DNA of 64,000 nucleotides from Clostridia bacterium (GTDB taxonomy: Bacteria > Bacillota > Clostridia > TANB77 > CAG-508), in NCBI GenBank assembly GCA_900770385.1, contig CAAGKK010000025.1:1-64000 (forward strand). The letters are read 5' to 3'. Below, one piece after another: positions 33,359-42,053 of this stretch. Numbering within the stretch: the stretch's first letter is position 1; each line of letters begins with the position of its first letter. The translations under genes were made by a program, and so were the position numbers. The notes below the pieces were generated by a model, which was given only the letters and a program-made list of their open reading frames with translations, searched no databases and had not been told where the DNA came from.

Positions 33359-33399
33359 CTTTTTTTCCTCTCCAATTTAATATAATTATTTTCACTTAT

Positions 33400-35439
33400 T
33401 TAATCAAAATTATAATATGCATCTAAAATTTTTCTTGCAGCCTTAGCAGCATACGAATCTGTTGAACCATCTTCTAATATAACAACAACTGCTACTTCTG
33501 GGTCCTTATACGGTGTAAACCCTACAAACCATCCATTTGCTATGTTTGAACCATCAGATGTTGCTTTTGCCTGTGCAGACCCTGTTTTTCCTGCTACTGA
33601 CTTTCCAAAACTACTAAATGCTGCATATGCTGTTCCTCCTGGAGATGTTACCAATCTCATTCCTGCCTTTACTATATCCAATGTTTCTTTTGATATTTTT
33701 AAATCGCTTACTGGATCCGTATTTTGTCCTAATAATTCATTTACATATTTTCTAATTTCATCTTTTGAAACTTCATTTCCATCTGCATCTTTAATGCTCT
33801 TTATTACAGTAGCATTTATATAGTTTCCACCATTTGCTACTATACTAACATATCTTGCCATTTGCAATGGAGAAAAGGCATTATAACTTTGTCCTATTGC
33901 TGCAGAAAGCGTATCAGACAAATACCATTTTTTCTTCTTTTGTTCTGCTACTTCTTTGCTTGCTAGGGTTCCTGCTGTTTCGCTTGAAAGTTCCACTCCA
34001 GTTTTTTGCCCTAAGCCAAAGAATTCTGCATATTTATCTAATGTATCTATTCCTAATCTTCTTCCCATTTCATAAAAGAAATAGTTACAAGATTTTTGAA
34101 GTGCTTGTTTTATATTAACATTTCCATGTCCTCTATGATACTGAGTATAATACCAACAAACCGGATTATGTGCATATGGATACACTCCTCTATCATTTAT
34201 AACCTCTGTTTGACTAACTTTGTTTTCTTCTAACGCTGCTGTTGCTGTTACCATTTTAAATGTAGAACCTGGAGCATAAGAACCTGAAGCTGCTCTATCA
34301 TATAAAGCATTATTTTCTTTTAGTTCATTCCAATCTTTTTGGTTTATTCCTCCAACAAAAACTTCTGGTGAATAATTTGGATAACTTGCCATAGCAAGTA
34401 TTTCTCCAGAATTTACATTCATTAAAACTGCTGCTCCAAAAGATGATTTCTTTTTCATTTGCTTTAAAGATTGCACTGCATCTTTTATTATATCTTCTGT
34501 CTTGCCCTGTAAATCTGTATCTATTGTTAATGAAACTGTATCTCCTGCAACTGCTTCTGACTGCACATATTCATCTTCAATTGTTCCGTCTACTGACATA
34601 TCTAATTGTTTTGTTCCATTTTTTCCTCTTAAATATTTTTCTAGAGTATACTCTACTCCAGTTTTTCCAATATAGTCATGTGATTCATAACCTTCGTCTA
34701 ATTTCTTTTGTAATTCTGTATCATTTATTTTTCCTATATATCCTATAATATGTGATGCTAATCTACCACTTGTATATATTCTTATAGGCTGTGATATTAT
34801 GTTTATTCCTGGAAAATCTGCATTTTGTTCATTGAACTGAATTGCACTTGTTTTACTTATATCTTCTGCTATTTTTATAGATTTAGTTGAGCTATACCCT
34901 TTAGTTGTAATCTCATATCTAATAGCAATAATTTTTAAAACATCTTGCATATCTGTGTTTGAAATTTCATATTTATCTCTAAATCTATATACACAATCTT
35001 TTGCACTTGCTTTTTCAGATATATTATATTGTTTCTTCCAATTTTGTATTGCTTCATCAGAAGAAAGTGTAAATTTGTAATCAGCTGTAATTGGAAAATT
35101 ATTTGTATAAGAATCATTGTTACTTTCTAATAACTTTACCATTTTTAAAATAGTATTATTTAATGATTCGTTATCAGTTTTTGTTTTATATAATTCTATA
35201 CTATATCCTGTTTTGGTTGCTGCTAATACATTTCCTTTTCTATCTGTAATTGTTCCTCTTGCGGCTTCAATTGAGCTTTCTCTAGTTAGCCTAGTGTTTG
35301 ATGTTTCTCTATATTCTTTTCCATGTATAATTTGCAAATTAAATAATTGTATTAATAGTACAATTCCAATTATATACACTAACACAGTTAATATATTATA
35401 TCTTAATTTAAAATTTGCTTTTATTTTACTGGTTTTCAA
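33400..35439 (-). CDS. mrdA: Penicillin-binding protein 2 (transpeptidase of the elongasome)
   Basis: Crosslinks peptidoglycan made by RodA during side-wall growth. The 679-residue protein has a membrane anchor (about 17-35), a dimerisation region starting RESSIEAARGTITDRKGNVL, and the transpeptidase domain (about 310-670). The active-site motifs are YAPGSTFKMVTA (SxxK), SCNYFFYEMG (SxN) and AGKTGSAQAK (KTG). It follows mreD by 15 bp. Class B with no PASTA domains, so the elongasome type rather than a division or sporulation PBP. Confidence 0.95.
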   Translation of the reverse strand: MKTSKIKANFKLRYNILTVLVYIIGIVLLIQLFNLQIIHGKEYRETSNTRLTRESSIEAARGTITDRKGNVLAATKTGYSIELYKTKTDNESLNNTILKMVKLLESNNDSYTNNFPITADYKFTLSSDEAIQNWKKQYNISEKASAKDCVYRFRDKYEISNTDMQDVLKIIAIRYEITTKGYSSTKSIKIAEDISKTSAIQFNEQNADFPGINIISQPIRIYTSGRLASHIIGYIGKINDTELQKKLDEGYESHDYIGKTGVEYTLEKYLRGKNGTKQLDMSVDGTIEDEYVQSEAVAGDTVSLTIDTDLQGKTEDIIKDAVQSLKQMKKKSSFGAAVLMNVNSGEILAMASYPNYSPEVFVGGINQKDWNELKENNALYDRAASGSYAPGSTFKMVTATAALEENKVSQTEVINDRGVYPYAHNPVCWYYTQYHRGHGNVNIKQALQKSCNYFFYEMGRRLGIDTLDKYAEFFGLGQKTGVELSSETAGTLASKEVAEQKKKKWYLSDTLSAAIGQSYNAFSPLQMARYVSIVANGGNYINATVIKSIKDADGNEVSKDEIRKYVNELLGQNTDPVSDLKISKETLDIVKAGMRLVTSPGGTAYAAFSSFGKSVAGKTGSAQAKATSDGSNIANGWFVGFTPYKDPEVAVVVILEDGSTDSYAAKAARKILDAYYNFD

Positions 35440-35454
35440 CTTTTTCCCTTTCTT

Positions 35455-35988
35455 TTAAAAATATCTTGTTAGTATTTTATTTTCTTTAAAAATTTTTTCT
35501 GATCTATATCCTAATTTAGTAATAATTGGATAAAGTATAATTGTTAGTATAATATTAAATAATATTTCTAAAATTATTGTTTGTATAAATAATCCTATAT
35601 TTATATTGGCATCATTTAGAAAGTGATTGAATAAATATAAACCTACTTCATATAAGCATGTAGAAATTCCTATCATAAGCATCATTGTAAATCTGCTATC
35701 TTTAGAAAAGTTTTTATCTAAGAAACCTCCTAAAAAGCCTACTGCCCCAAGCATAATTGCAGAAATCCCAACATTTTTTCCTATAAATAAATCTAGAGTA
35801 ATTCCAAATATTATTCCCCAAGTAATACCTCTGCTCTCTCCTAAAAATAGCCCTATTACTAATACAAAAACAACAAATAAATTTGGTTTCACACCTGCTA
35901 AATTAAACCATGAAAACAAATTTGATTGTAAAAGATATATAATTAAAAATATAACAATTAGTAAAATTGCATTTAATGTTTTTTTCAT
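35455..35988 (-). CDS. mreD: Rod shape-determining protein MreD
   Basis: An integral membrane component of the elongasome that links MreC and the synthases. The 177-residue protein has five or six membrane helices, with the N-terminal WFNLAGVKPNLFVVFVLVIG and the glycine-rich LFLGESRGITWGIIFGITLD typical of the MreD family. The gaps to mreC (16 bp) and mrdA (15 bp) imply one transcript. Confidence 0.92.
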   Translation of the reverse strand: MKKTLNAILLIVIFLIIYLLQSNLFSWFNLAGVKPNLFVVFVLVIGLFLGESRGITWGIIFGITLDLFIGKNVGISAIMLGAVGFLGGFLDKNFSKDSRFTMMLMIGISTCLYEVGLYLFNHFLNDANINIGLFIQTIILEILFNIILTIILYPIITKLGYRSEKIFKENKILTRYF

Positions 35989-36004
35989 TTTTTATCCTTT
36001 TCTT

Positions 36005-36814
36005 TTATTGTTTAATAACTAATACCGTTTCTAAATTTTCAAAATCCACTGCTGTTTCTATTATTGCATATCTATCTGTAATATTTTTTGTTTCTACAAT
36101 TTGCTTTATTGTTCCAATATAAATTCCCTTTGGATATATTCCTCCCATTCCAGAAGTATATAATTTTTCTCCTTCTGATAATGTAGTAGATGTTGATATA
36201 TATGTTGCTTTTAATTTATTTTTCTCTAGCATTCCTCTACAAATTATATTATCTCCTGAATTTTCTAAAGTTGTGCTAACTACATTAGATGAATCTATTA
36301 ATGTTTGTACTTTTGCTGTTGTTTCTGTAACAGATATAACATGTCCTACTAATCCTTCAGAAGAAATCACTGTCATATTTTTTTCTATTCCACTATTAGT
36401 TCCTACATTAATAACAAATATTTTTGAATAATTGCTAGTATCTTTATTAATTATGTATGCTGGAACTGTTTTGTATTGTTTATATTGTTCTGATAAATTT
36501 AGATATTCTTTTAGTGTTTTATTTTCAGATTGTATTATTTCTAATTTTCTCATTGATTCTTCTAATTCACTATTTTTCTTTTTCAAGTTAGCATTTTCTT
36601 CTTTTAAAGTTTTTAAATTAGAAAAATACTGGTTATTTCCTTGCATTTTGTTTTTTAAATAAGTAAATCCACTTTGAATTGGCATAATTAATTTACTAAA
36701 AACATTTTCTACATGTGATACTTTTTCCATTTGCAAATTAGATAAGAAAACTAATAATATTAATATTATTACTGTTATAATTACTCCTATTGCATCATTT
36801 CTTTTTTTATTCAC
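36005..36814 (-). CDS. mreC: Rod shape-determining protein MreC
   Basis: An extracytoplasmic elongasome scaffold. The 269-residue protein has one N-terminal helix (about 10-28), a coiled coil (about 60-100, TLKEENANLKKKNSELEESM) and the beta-barrel C-terminal part with FVINVGTNSGIEKNMTVISS, EGLVGHVISV, TLIDSSNVVSTTLENSGDNI and GMGGIYPKGIYIGTIKQI. It sits between mreB and mreD in the standard order. Confidence 0.95.
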   Translation of the reverse strand: MNKKRNDAIGVIITVIILILLVFLSNLQMEKVSHVENVFSKLIMPIQSGFTYLKNKMQGNNQYFSNLKTLKEENANLKKKNSELEESMRKLEIIQSENKTLKEYLNLSEQYKQYKTVPAYIINKDTSNYSKIFVINVGTNSGIEKNMTVISSEGLVGHVISVTETTAKVQTLIDSSNVVSTTLENSGDNIICRGMLEKNKLKATYISTSTTLSEGEKLYTSGMGGIYPKGIYIGTIKQIVETKNITDRYAIIETAVDFENLETVLVIKQ

Positions 36815-36828
36815 AATATGCCTCCTAT

Positions 36829-37863
36829 TTATCTCTTTCTAGAATTAATTAATACTGTTTTTAGCTTGTCTAAATCTTCTAAAGTTTTTCCTGTTCCTTT
36901 AACAACACAATTTAAAGGATTATCTGCTATAACAACTGGCATTCCAGTAGCAGTGCTAATTAATTTATCTAAATTTCTAATTAGTGCTCCTCCGCCAGCT
37001 AAAACTATACCTTTTTCCATTATATCTGAAGCCAATTCTGGAGGTGTTTTTTCTAATGTTGATTTTATTACTTCTACTATATCGTTAATAGGTTCCTTAA
37101 TTGCTTCTTGAATTTGCTCTGATGATATTTGAATATTTTTAGGTAACCCTGTATTCAAATCTCTTCCTCTAATTTCTAAAACTTCTTTAGTCATTAGCGG
37201 CAATACACATCCTATCTTTATTTTAATTTCTTCTGCAGTAGTTGCCCCTATTGCTAAATTTAATTCTCTTTTTATATAATTTACTATTGCCTCATCTATT
37301 TCATCTCCGGCTATTCTAATAGATTTACTTACAACAACTCCTCCTAGTGATATAACTGCAACTTCTGTTGTACCTCCCCCTATGTCTACAATTATATTTC
37401 CACTTGGTTCAGATATTTCTATATTTGCTCCAATTGCTGCAGCAATTGGTTCTTCTATTAAATATACTTCTTTTGCTCCTGCTTGTACAATAGCTTCTTC
37501 TACCGCTCTTTCTTCTACTTCTGTTATACCAGATGGTACACCTACAACAGCTTTTAATCTCACAATGTTGTATCTTTTACAAACTTTTTGAACAATATTT
37601 CTTAATAATAATCTAGTTGCCGTAAAATCTGCAATTACTCCATCTTTCATTGGTCTTACAGCTCTTATTTTCTCAGGTGTTCTACCTAGCATTTCTTTTG
37701 CTTCAGCACCAGTTGCTACTATTTTTCCAGTAACATTATCAATTGCAACAACTGATGGCTCATTTAGAACAATACCTTTTCCTTCTAGTGTTACTAATAT
37801 ATTAGCTGTTCCTAAATCTATACCAATATTTTTAAATGATAAATTAAAAAAATTAAATTTCAT
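36829..37863 (-). CDS. mreB: Rod shape-determining actin MreB
   Basis: An actin-like filament protein that directs side-wall synthesis. The 344-residue protein shows the phosphate-1 loop NIGIDLGTANILVTLEGKG, the adenosine-region motifs YLIEEPIAAAIGANIEISEP and VDIGGGTTEVAVISLGGVV, and GIVLAGGGALIRNLDKLIS. It is four bases coupled with radC upstream and followed by mreC at 14 bp. Confidence 0.97.
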   Translation of the reverse strand: MKFNFFNLSFKNIGIDLGTANILVTLEGKGIVLNEPSVVAIDNVTGKIVATGAEAKEMLGRTPEKIRAVRPMKDGVIADFTATRLLLRNIVQKVCKRYNIVRLKAVVGVPSGITEVEERAVEEAIVQAGAKEVYLIEEPIAAAIGANIEISEPSGNIIVDIGGGTTEVAVISLGGVVVSKSIRIAGDEIDEAIVNYIKRELNLAIGATTAEEIKIKIGCVLPLMTKEVLEIRGRDLNTGLPKNIQISSEQIQEAIKEPINDIVEVIKSTLEKTPPELASDIMEKGIVLAGGGALIRNLDKLISTATGMPVVIADNPLNCVVKGTGKTLEDLDKLKTVLINSRKR

Positions 37864-38561
37864 TTTATTCTTTCCCTTCCATATAAAATGCTTTCGTAAT
37901 TATTATTTCCAATTATTATATGATCTAAAAGTTCTATTCCCATTATTTCTGCTGCTTCATAAATTTTATCTGTAATTAAATAATCTGCTTTGCTTGGTGT
38001 TATGTCTCCACTAGGATGATTATGTACTAAAATAATTTTTGGTGCTTGAATTTTAATTGCTTCATATAATATATCTTTTGGATCTATATAAGCAAAATTT
38101 GTTCCACCATAGGATATATCTTTTATTTTTAAAATAATATTCTTAGTGTTTAAAAGAATTAATTTTACTTTTTCTCTTTTTTCGTTTTTTAATTCATTCA
38201 TTAGTAAATTAGCTATATCTGTAGTATTTTTAATTTTTATTTCATTAATATTTATTGGTTTATTTATTCTTTTTGCTAATTCTATTACTGCTAATAGTTG
38301 AATTGCTTTTACTCTTCCAATTCCTTTTATTTTTTTAAAATCTGATATAGAAACATCTTGAAGAAAAGTTAAATCATCTTTTCTGCTTCCATCGTTCATT
38401 TTTAATACTCTTTGAGCTAAATGTACTGCTGTTTCTTCTCTTGTTCCTGTTTTTATAATAATTGCTAACAATTCAGCATTTGTTAGTCTTTCTGAACCAT
38501 ACTTTTCTAGTTTTTCATATGGTCTTTCTGATATTGGTAATTCTTTTAATTTAATTGCCAT
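37860..38561 (-). CDS. radC: RadC family JAMM/MPN protein
   Basis: A 233-residue protein with a helix-hairpin-helix region (about 45-100, GIGRVKAIQLLAVIELAKR) and a JAMM metalloprotease-like domain with the zinc motif ILVHNHPSGDITPSKADY. The family was long listed as DNA repair, but that role is disputed and its target is unknown. In Firmicutes it regularly precedes mreB, as here, with a 4-bp overlap. The zinc ligands (His, His, Asp) are all present. Confidence 0.94.
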   Translation of the reverse strand: MAIKLKELPISERPYEKLEKYGSERLTNAELLAIIIKTGTREETAVHLAQRVLKMNDGSRKDDLTFLQDVSISDFKKIKGIGRVKAIQLLAVIELAKRINKPININEIKIKNTTDIANLLMNELKNEKREKVKLILLNTKNIILKIKDISYGGTNFAYIDPKDILYEAIKIQAPKIILVHNHPSGDITPSKADYLITDKIYEAAEIMGIELLDHIIIGNNNYESILYGRERIK

Positions 38562-38603
38562 ATAAGCTCCTTCTCCGAAGCTCCCTTTATTAATATTTAT
38601 ATA

Positions 38604-38861
38604 TTAGATTTTTTTATAAATAAATATTGAAATTGCCATTCCAATAATACTTGCAATATTAATTTTAAATACTAAAGCAAATGTTATTTTTATAATATTT
38701 AGATCTAACTCTAATGGATTTGTTAGTCCAAATGATTCTCCATATCCTAGCCACCATAAAAAATCTATTTTTGATGCTAATTCTCCTAATAATCCCCCTA
38801 TAACTAATCCAGATAATATAAATAATATAAGTATCCATACATTTTTATCTTTAGTTGCCAT
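38604..38861 (-). CDS. DUF4321 small membrane protein
   Basis: 85 residues with two membrane helices (about 8-26 and 60-82) and a conserved glycine motif LVIGGLLGELASKIDFLWWL. This pattern and the place just before radC-mreB fit the DUF4321 family of Clostridia. The role is unknown; it may be linked to the elongasome by context. I chose the second of two in-frame ATGs because GGAGGA is then at normal distance. Its promoter is at 38913-38941. Confidence 0.8.
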   Translation of the reverse strand: MATKDKNVWILILFILSGLVIGGLLGELASKIDFLWWLGYGESFGLTNPLELDLNIIKITFALVFKINIASIIGMAISIFIYKKI

Positions 38862-38912
38862 TTTCATTCCTCCAATTTTCCTTACGGAAATATATGTTTT
38901 TTATTTGTCTGT

Positions 38913-38941
38913 ATTATATACGGAAATCGCAACTTTTTCAA
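38913..38941 (-). promoter_or_regulatory. Promoter of the DUF4321-radC-mre-mrdA-minC run
   Basis: TTGAAA and perfect TATAAT, 17 bp apart, on the minus strand, 52 bp before the DUF4321 start. No other good promoter was seen between here and minC. Confidence 0.65.
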
Positions 38942-39091
38942 GTTGTTTTATAAAATTCGTTTCACTTTTTCTTTGTATTTATCATATATTATAGAAATTA
39001 CCAAATATTGTTTCTTTATTTTATTATTATCAGATAGTATAATAAAATTAGATGTTATGTTAGAATCTTTTTATTAGAAAGAAGTGTTCAT

Positions 39092-39589
39092 ATGCAAATC
39101 GAGAAAATAAATAATAACAAATTAAAAGTTATTTTAAATATTGATGATCTAGAAGAAAATAATATTGATTTAAATACATTTATGGCAAACTCCTTAGAAT
39201 CTCAAGAACTTTTTTTAGATATATTAGATTTAGCAGAAGAAGAATTTAATTTTAAAGTTGATAACAGTAAACTTATTATTGAATGCATTAGTTTATCTAA
39301 TCATATATTTATATTTACTATTACCAAATTATCAAACTTAATAGAAGAAAATTCTGAAAATTTAATATTCTGTTTTAATAATTTTGATTCATTATTTAAT
39401 ATATTCAGTTTTATACAAAAATCTAAATTTATAAAACTTTATACATACAACACAAAATTTTATTTAATAATAAATAAAGATAATAAATTAATCCCATTAA
39501 TAAATGAATTTTCAAATTATAAATTTACATCAAACAAATTAGAAAATATCTTAATTGAACATGGTCAAAAGTGTTTGTTAAATAGATAA
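39092..39589 (+). CDS. mecA: MecA-like adaptor protein, short form
   Basis: MecA proteins deliver substrates to the ClpCP protease. The 165-residue protein has the MecA N-terminal domain (MQIEKINNNKLKVILNIDDL, LFLDILDLAEEEFNFKVDNS). The C-terminal ClpC-binding part is shorter and poorly conserved compared with the about 220-residue Bacillus protein. It could therefore be an adaptor with reduced or altered ClpC contact. The call rests on the clear N-terminal match. Confidence 0.75.
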   Translation: MQIEKINNNKLKVILNIDDLEENNIDLNTFMANSLESQELFLDILDLAEEEFNFKVDNSKLIIECISLSNHIFIFTITKLSNLIEENSENLIFCFNNFDSLFNIFSFIQKSKFIKLYTYNTKFYLIINKDNKLIPLINEFSNYKFTSNKLENILIEHGQKCLLNR

Positions 39590-39596
39590 TTCCTCC

Positions 39597-39643
39597 AATT
39601 TATAAAGGATGTAGAAGACCTTCTACACCCTTTATAAATTATT
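39597..39643. terminator. Bidirectional terminator after the mecA-like gene
   Basis: A long interrupted stem (aatttataaagg and tgtagaag / cttctaca and cctttataaatt), one mismatch, 2-base loop. Confidence 0.8.
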
Positions 39644-40384
39644 TTATTCTCTTTTAAATACTATATCCTTTGTATTCTTTTTATCTAAACTAGATACCCC
39701 TTGAGTTACTATATCTCCTGTAGGTAAATCTAATTTTACATTACCGCAAAAAGAAACTCCTGATTCCAAATTTATTTTTATATCAAATGATACTTGTGAA
39801 CTTACTTCTTCATTAGAAATCCCTACTTTTTCTAATAATGTTCCATCTTGTTTTAACTCTTCTTCCTCATTTTCATAAGTTTTTCCTGTTTCATTAAGAA
39901 TTCTAAATATAATAGTACCCCCTTGGTTAGCTATTTTTAAATTTTTTAAATCAGATTTTATATTTCCTTCATAAGTAATGTTATTTTCTATACTATCTTT
40001 TTCATAGTTATAATCTTTCTCATTATCATTCGGAATATATATTTTCATTTTTCCTACTTTGGGTTGTTTATTAATTGTAATATTATTTATCTCAATACTT
40101 TTTATTATTTCCTTTTGCTTATAGTTTTTATTTTTTTTGAAATTTAAATAAATATCGTTTGTTTGATATATTTCTACATTCCATTCTTCAGAATTATCAT
40201 AATCTTTTTGATATCCTTCTGCTGTACTTACAACTAATACCTCTGATAAATCAAAAGGCATGTTTTGTTCTCCCTCAACATGATATTTTAATATAATTAA
40301 ACATATTACCGCAATTATTAAAACTATTATAAATGTAAAAACACTATTTTTTACTATTTTTGCCCATCTTGTATTTTCATTCAT
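39644..40384 (-). CDS. Unknown membrane-anchored extracytoplasmic protein
   Basis: 246 residues: one N-terminal membrane helix (about 13-35, VFTFIIVLIIAVICLIILKY), then a beta-rich, acidic exported domain with no cysteine pattern or motif I recognise (segments FDLSEVLVVSTAEGYQKDYD, GGTIIFRILNETGKTYENEE). It follows tadA by 13 bp in the same direction, so it is probably cotranscribed. Function unknown. Confidence 0.7.
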   Translation of the reverse strand: MNENTRWAKIVKNSVFTFIIVLIIAVICLIILKYHVEGEQNMPFDLSEVLVVSTAEGYQKDYDNSEEWNVEIYQTNDIYLNFKKNKNYKQKEIIKSIEINNITINKQPKVGKMKIYIPNDNEKDYNYEKDSIENNITYEGNIKSDLKNLKIANQGGTIIFRILNETGKTYENEEEELKQDGTLLEKVGISNEEVSSQVSFDIKINLESGVSFCGNVKLDLPTGDIVTQGVSSLDKKNTKDIVFKRE

Positions 40385-40397
40385 ACTAAATGACCTC

Positions 40398-40868
40398 CTA
40401 AGATTGATTTTTAATTTTTCTCAATTCTTTAAAAAAATCTTGTAATAATTGTTTGCATTCATTTTCTAATATACCAGTTTGAGAGTCTACAGATGTATCA
40501 AAAGAAAAGTCTTGTAATAAATTTAACTTTGACCCACAAGCACCTGTTTTTTCGTCTAAAGCACCAATATAAACCTTATTTATTCTAGAATTCAAAATAG
40601 CTCCAGCACACATTGGGCAAGGTTCTAATGTTACATACATTTCGCAATTATTTAATCTCCAATTTTTTATTTTTTTGCTTGCTCTTTCTATTGCAATTAT
40701 TTCTGCATGTTTTATAGCACTCTGCTTTTCTTCTTTTATATTATGTGCTCTTGCAATTATTTTTCCATCATGAACAATAACTACACCAACTGGAATTTCT
40801 AATTTTTTATACGCTTTTTTTGCTTCTTTTAAAGCCTCTTTCATAAATACTTCTTTATCATTCATCAT
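40398..40868 (-). CDS. tadA: tRNA-specific adenosine deaminase
   Basis: Converts adenosine 34 to inosine in tRNA-Arg(ACG), letting one tRNA read three CGN codons. The 156-residue deaminase has the zinc motifs KHAEIIAIERA (His, Glu) and VTLEPCPMCAGAILNSRI (PCxxC), with VVIVHDGKIIARAHN ahead of them. The substrate tRNA-Arg(ACG) is encoded at 52.1 kb in this window. No clear ribosome site precedes the ATG, so the start is less sure by one or two codons. Confidence 0.95.
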   Translation of the reverse strand: MMNDKEVFMKEALKEAKKAYKKLEIPVGVVIVHDGKIIARAHNIKEEKQSAIKHAEIIAIERASKKIKNWRLNNCEMYVTLEPCPMCAGAILNSRINKVYIGALDEKTGACGSKLNLLQDFSFDTSVDSQTGILENECKQLLQDFFKELRKIKNQS

Positions 40869-40954
40869 AATACTTAAATTTATATCATATTTTCAATATA
40901 AATTCAAGATAAATAGCTGCTAGTTATTTTCCGTAATATACACAAAGAGTACAT

Positions 40955-41050
40955 GGCAAAGCGGAATAAATTCTAATCGGGCGGACAGAGACGTCCGCCC
41001 CTACATATATTCTGTTCTATAGTATAAAGTGAGAAACTTCCTACTATAAA
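40955..41050. repeat. Dispersed repeat with stem-loops (copy 2)
   Basis: Nearly the same series as at 8917-9019: gcggaataaattctaatc (first hairpin eroded), gggcggacagagacgtccgccc, and tatagta...tactata enclosing taaagtgagaaacttcc. It lies 3' of the tRNA-Arg(CCT) terminator on the minus strand, as copy 1 lies 3' of the dusB terminator. Confidence 0.75.
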
Positions 41051-41052
41051 AT

Positions 41053-41078
41053 AAAGAGCAACTCTTGTTGCTCTTTGT
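41053..41078 (-). terminator. Terminator of tRNA-Arg(CCT)
   Basis: Stem aaagagcaac / gttgctcttt with a 4-base loop, two bases beyond the encoded CCA on the minus strand. Confidence 0.8.
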
Positions 41079-41079
41079 T

Positions 41080-41155
<76 letters not shown>

Positions 41156-41266
41156 ATATATTTAATTTTCTTTATTATATTATAGCATTTTTAAATATTT
41201 ATCAAGACTTTTTTGAAATTAATTATGGCGGACATACTACATTATTTTAGCATTTCTTTGTAATAC

Positions 41267-41295
41267 TTGATTTTTGTCTTATCAATATATATAAT
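41267..41295 (+). promoter_or_regulatory. Promoter of the TtcA-like gene
   Basis: TTGATT and perfect TATAAT with 17 bp between them, 23 bp before the ATG at 41319. The gap 41156-41266 also holds a short remnant of the dispersed repeat (ggcggacata at 41227). Confidence 0.7.
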
Positions 41296-41318
41296 ATAAT
41301 AGTTTTAAGGAGGCTATT

Positions 41319-42032
41319 ATGCAACAAATTCTAAGTTATATGAGAAAAGCAATCGAAGATTATAATATGATAGAAGAAGGAGATAAAATTGCTGTTGCTC
41401 TTTCAGGTGGAAAAGATTCTATAAGTTTACTTATGGGATTAAAAAATTTACAAAGATTTTATCCAAAACATTTTGAATTAGTTGCCATTTCGATAAATCC
41501 TGGTTTCGATTTTTTTGATAAAAAATTATTAAATAATATTTGTGAAAAAATAGATGTTCCTCTTTTTATAGAAGATACGCACATTAAAGAAATTGTGTTT
41601 GACGAAAGAAAAGAAAAAAATCCTTGTTCCTTGTGTGCAAATTTTAGACGAGGTGCTTTAAACTCAGTAGCAATTAGAGAAGGTTGCAATAAAATTGCTT
41701 TAGGTCATAATGAAGATGATGTTTTAGAAACTTTTTTACTAAACTTATTATATACTGGTTCTATTAATACATTTGCTCCTGTAAGCTATATGGACAGAAG
41801 CAAAATAACATTAATTAGACCCCTTATATATGCACCAGAAAAGTATATGAAAAAATTTATTAAAAAGAATGAAATAACTGTTATGTCCAAAGTTTGTCCT
41901 ATGGATGGTTATTCTAAAAGAGAAGATATGAAAAAAATGATTAGTAATTTAAAAGTTGATATTCCTCATATTAGAGCAAATCTATATGGGGCAATCAAAA
42001 GAAATATTCCACAATGGAAAAAGCCAGAGTAA
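41319..42032 (+). CDS. TtcA-like tRNA sulfurtransferase (PP-loop ATPase)
   Basis: A 237-residue adenine nucleotide alpha hydrolase. Motifs: the PP-loop ALSGGKDSISLL (about 29-40), the cysteine pair NPCSLCANFRRG and a third Cys in SKVCPMDGYSKRED. These match TtcA, which thiolates cytidine 32 in tRNA using an Fe-S cluster. The GHNEDDVLETF and PLIYAPEKYM segments are also TtcA-like. Firmicute members are often annotated simply as tRNA 2-thiocytidine or lysidine synthase-like; the exact base modified is not proven. Sulfur would come from IscS. Confidence 0.85.
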   Translation: MQQILSYMRKAIEDYNMIEEGDKIAVALSGGKDSISLLMGLKNLQRFYPKHFELVAISINPGFDFFDKKLLNNICEKIDVPLFIEDTHIKEIVFDERKEKNPCSLCANFRRGALNSVAIREGCNKIALGHNEDDVLETFLLNLLYTGSINTFAPVSYMDRSKITLIRPLIYAPEKYMKKFIKKNEITVMSKVCPMDGYSKREDMKKMISNLKVDIPHIRANLYGAIKRNIPQWKKPE

Positions 42033-42053
42033 TTCTAGCTTTTTTATTGTTAT

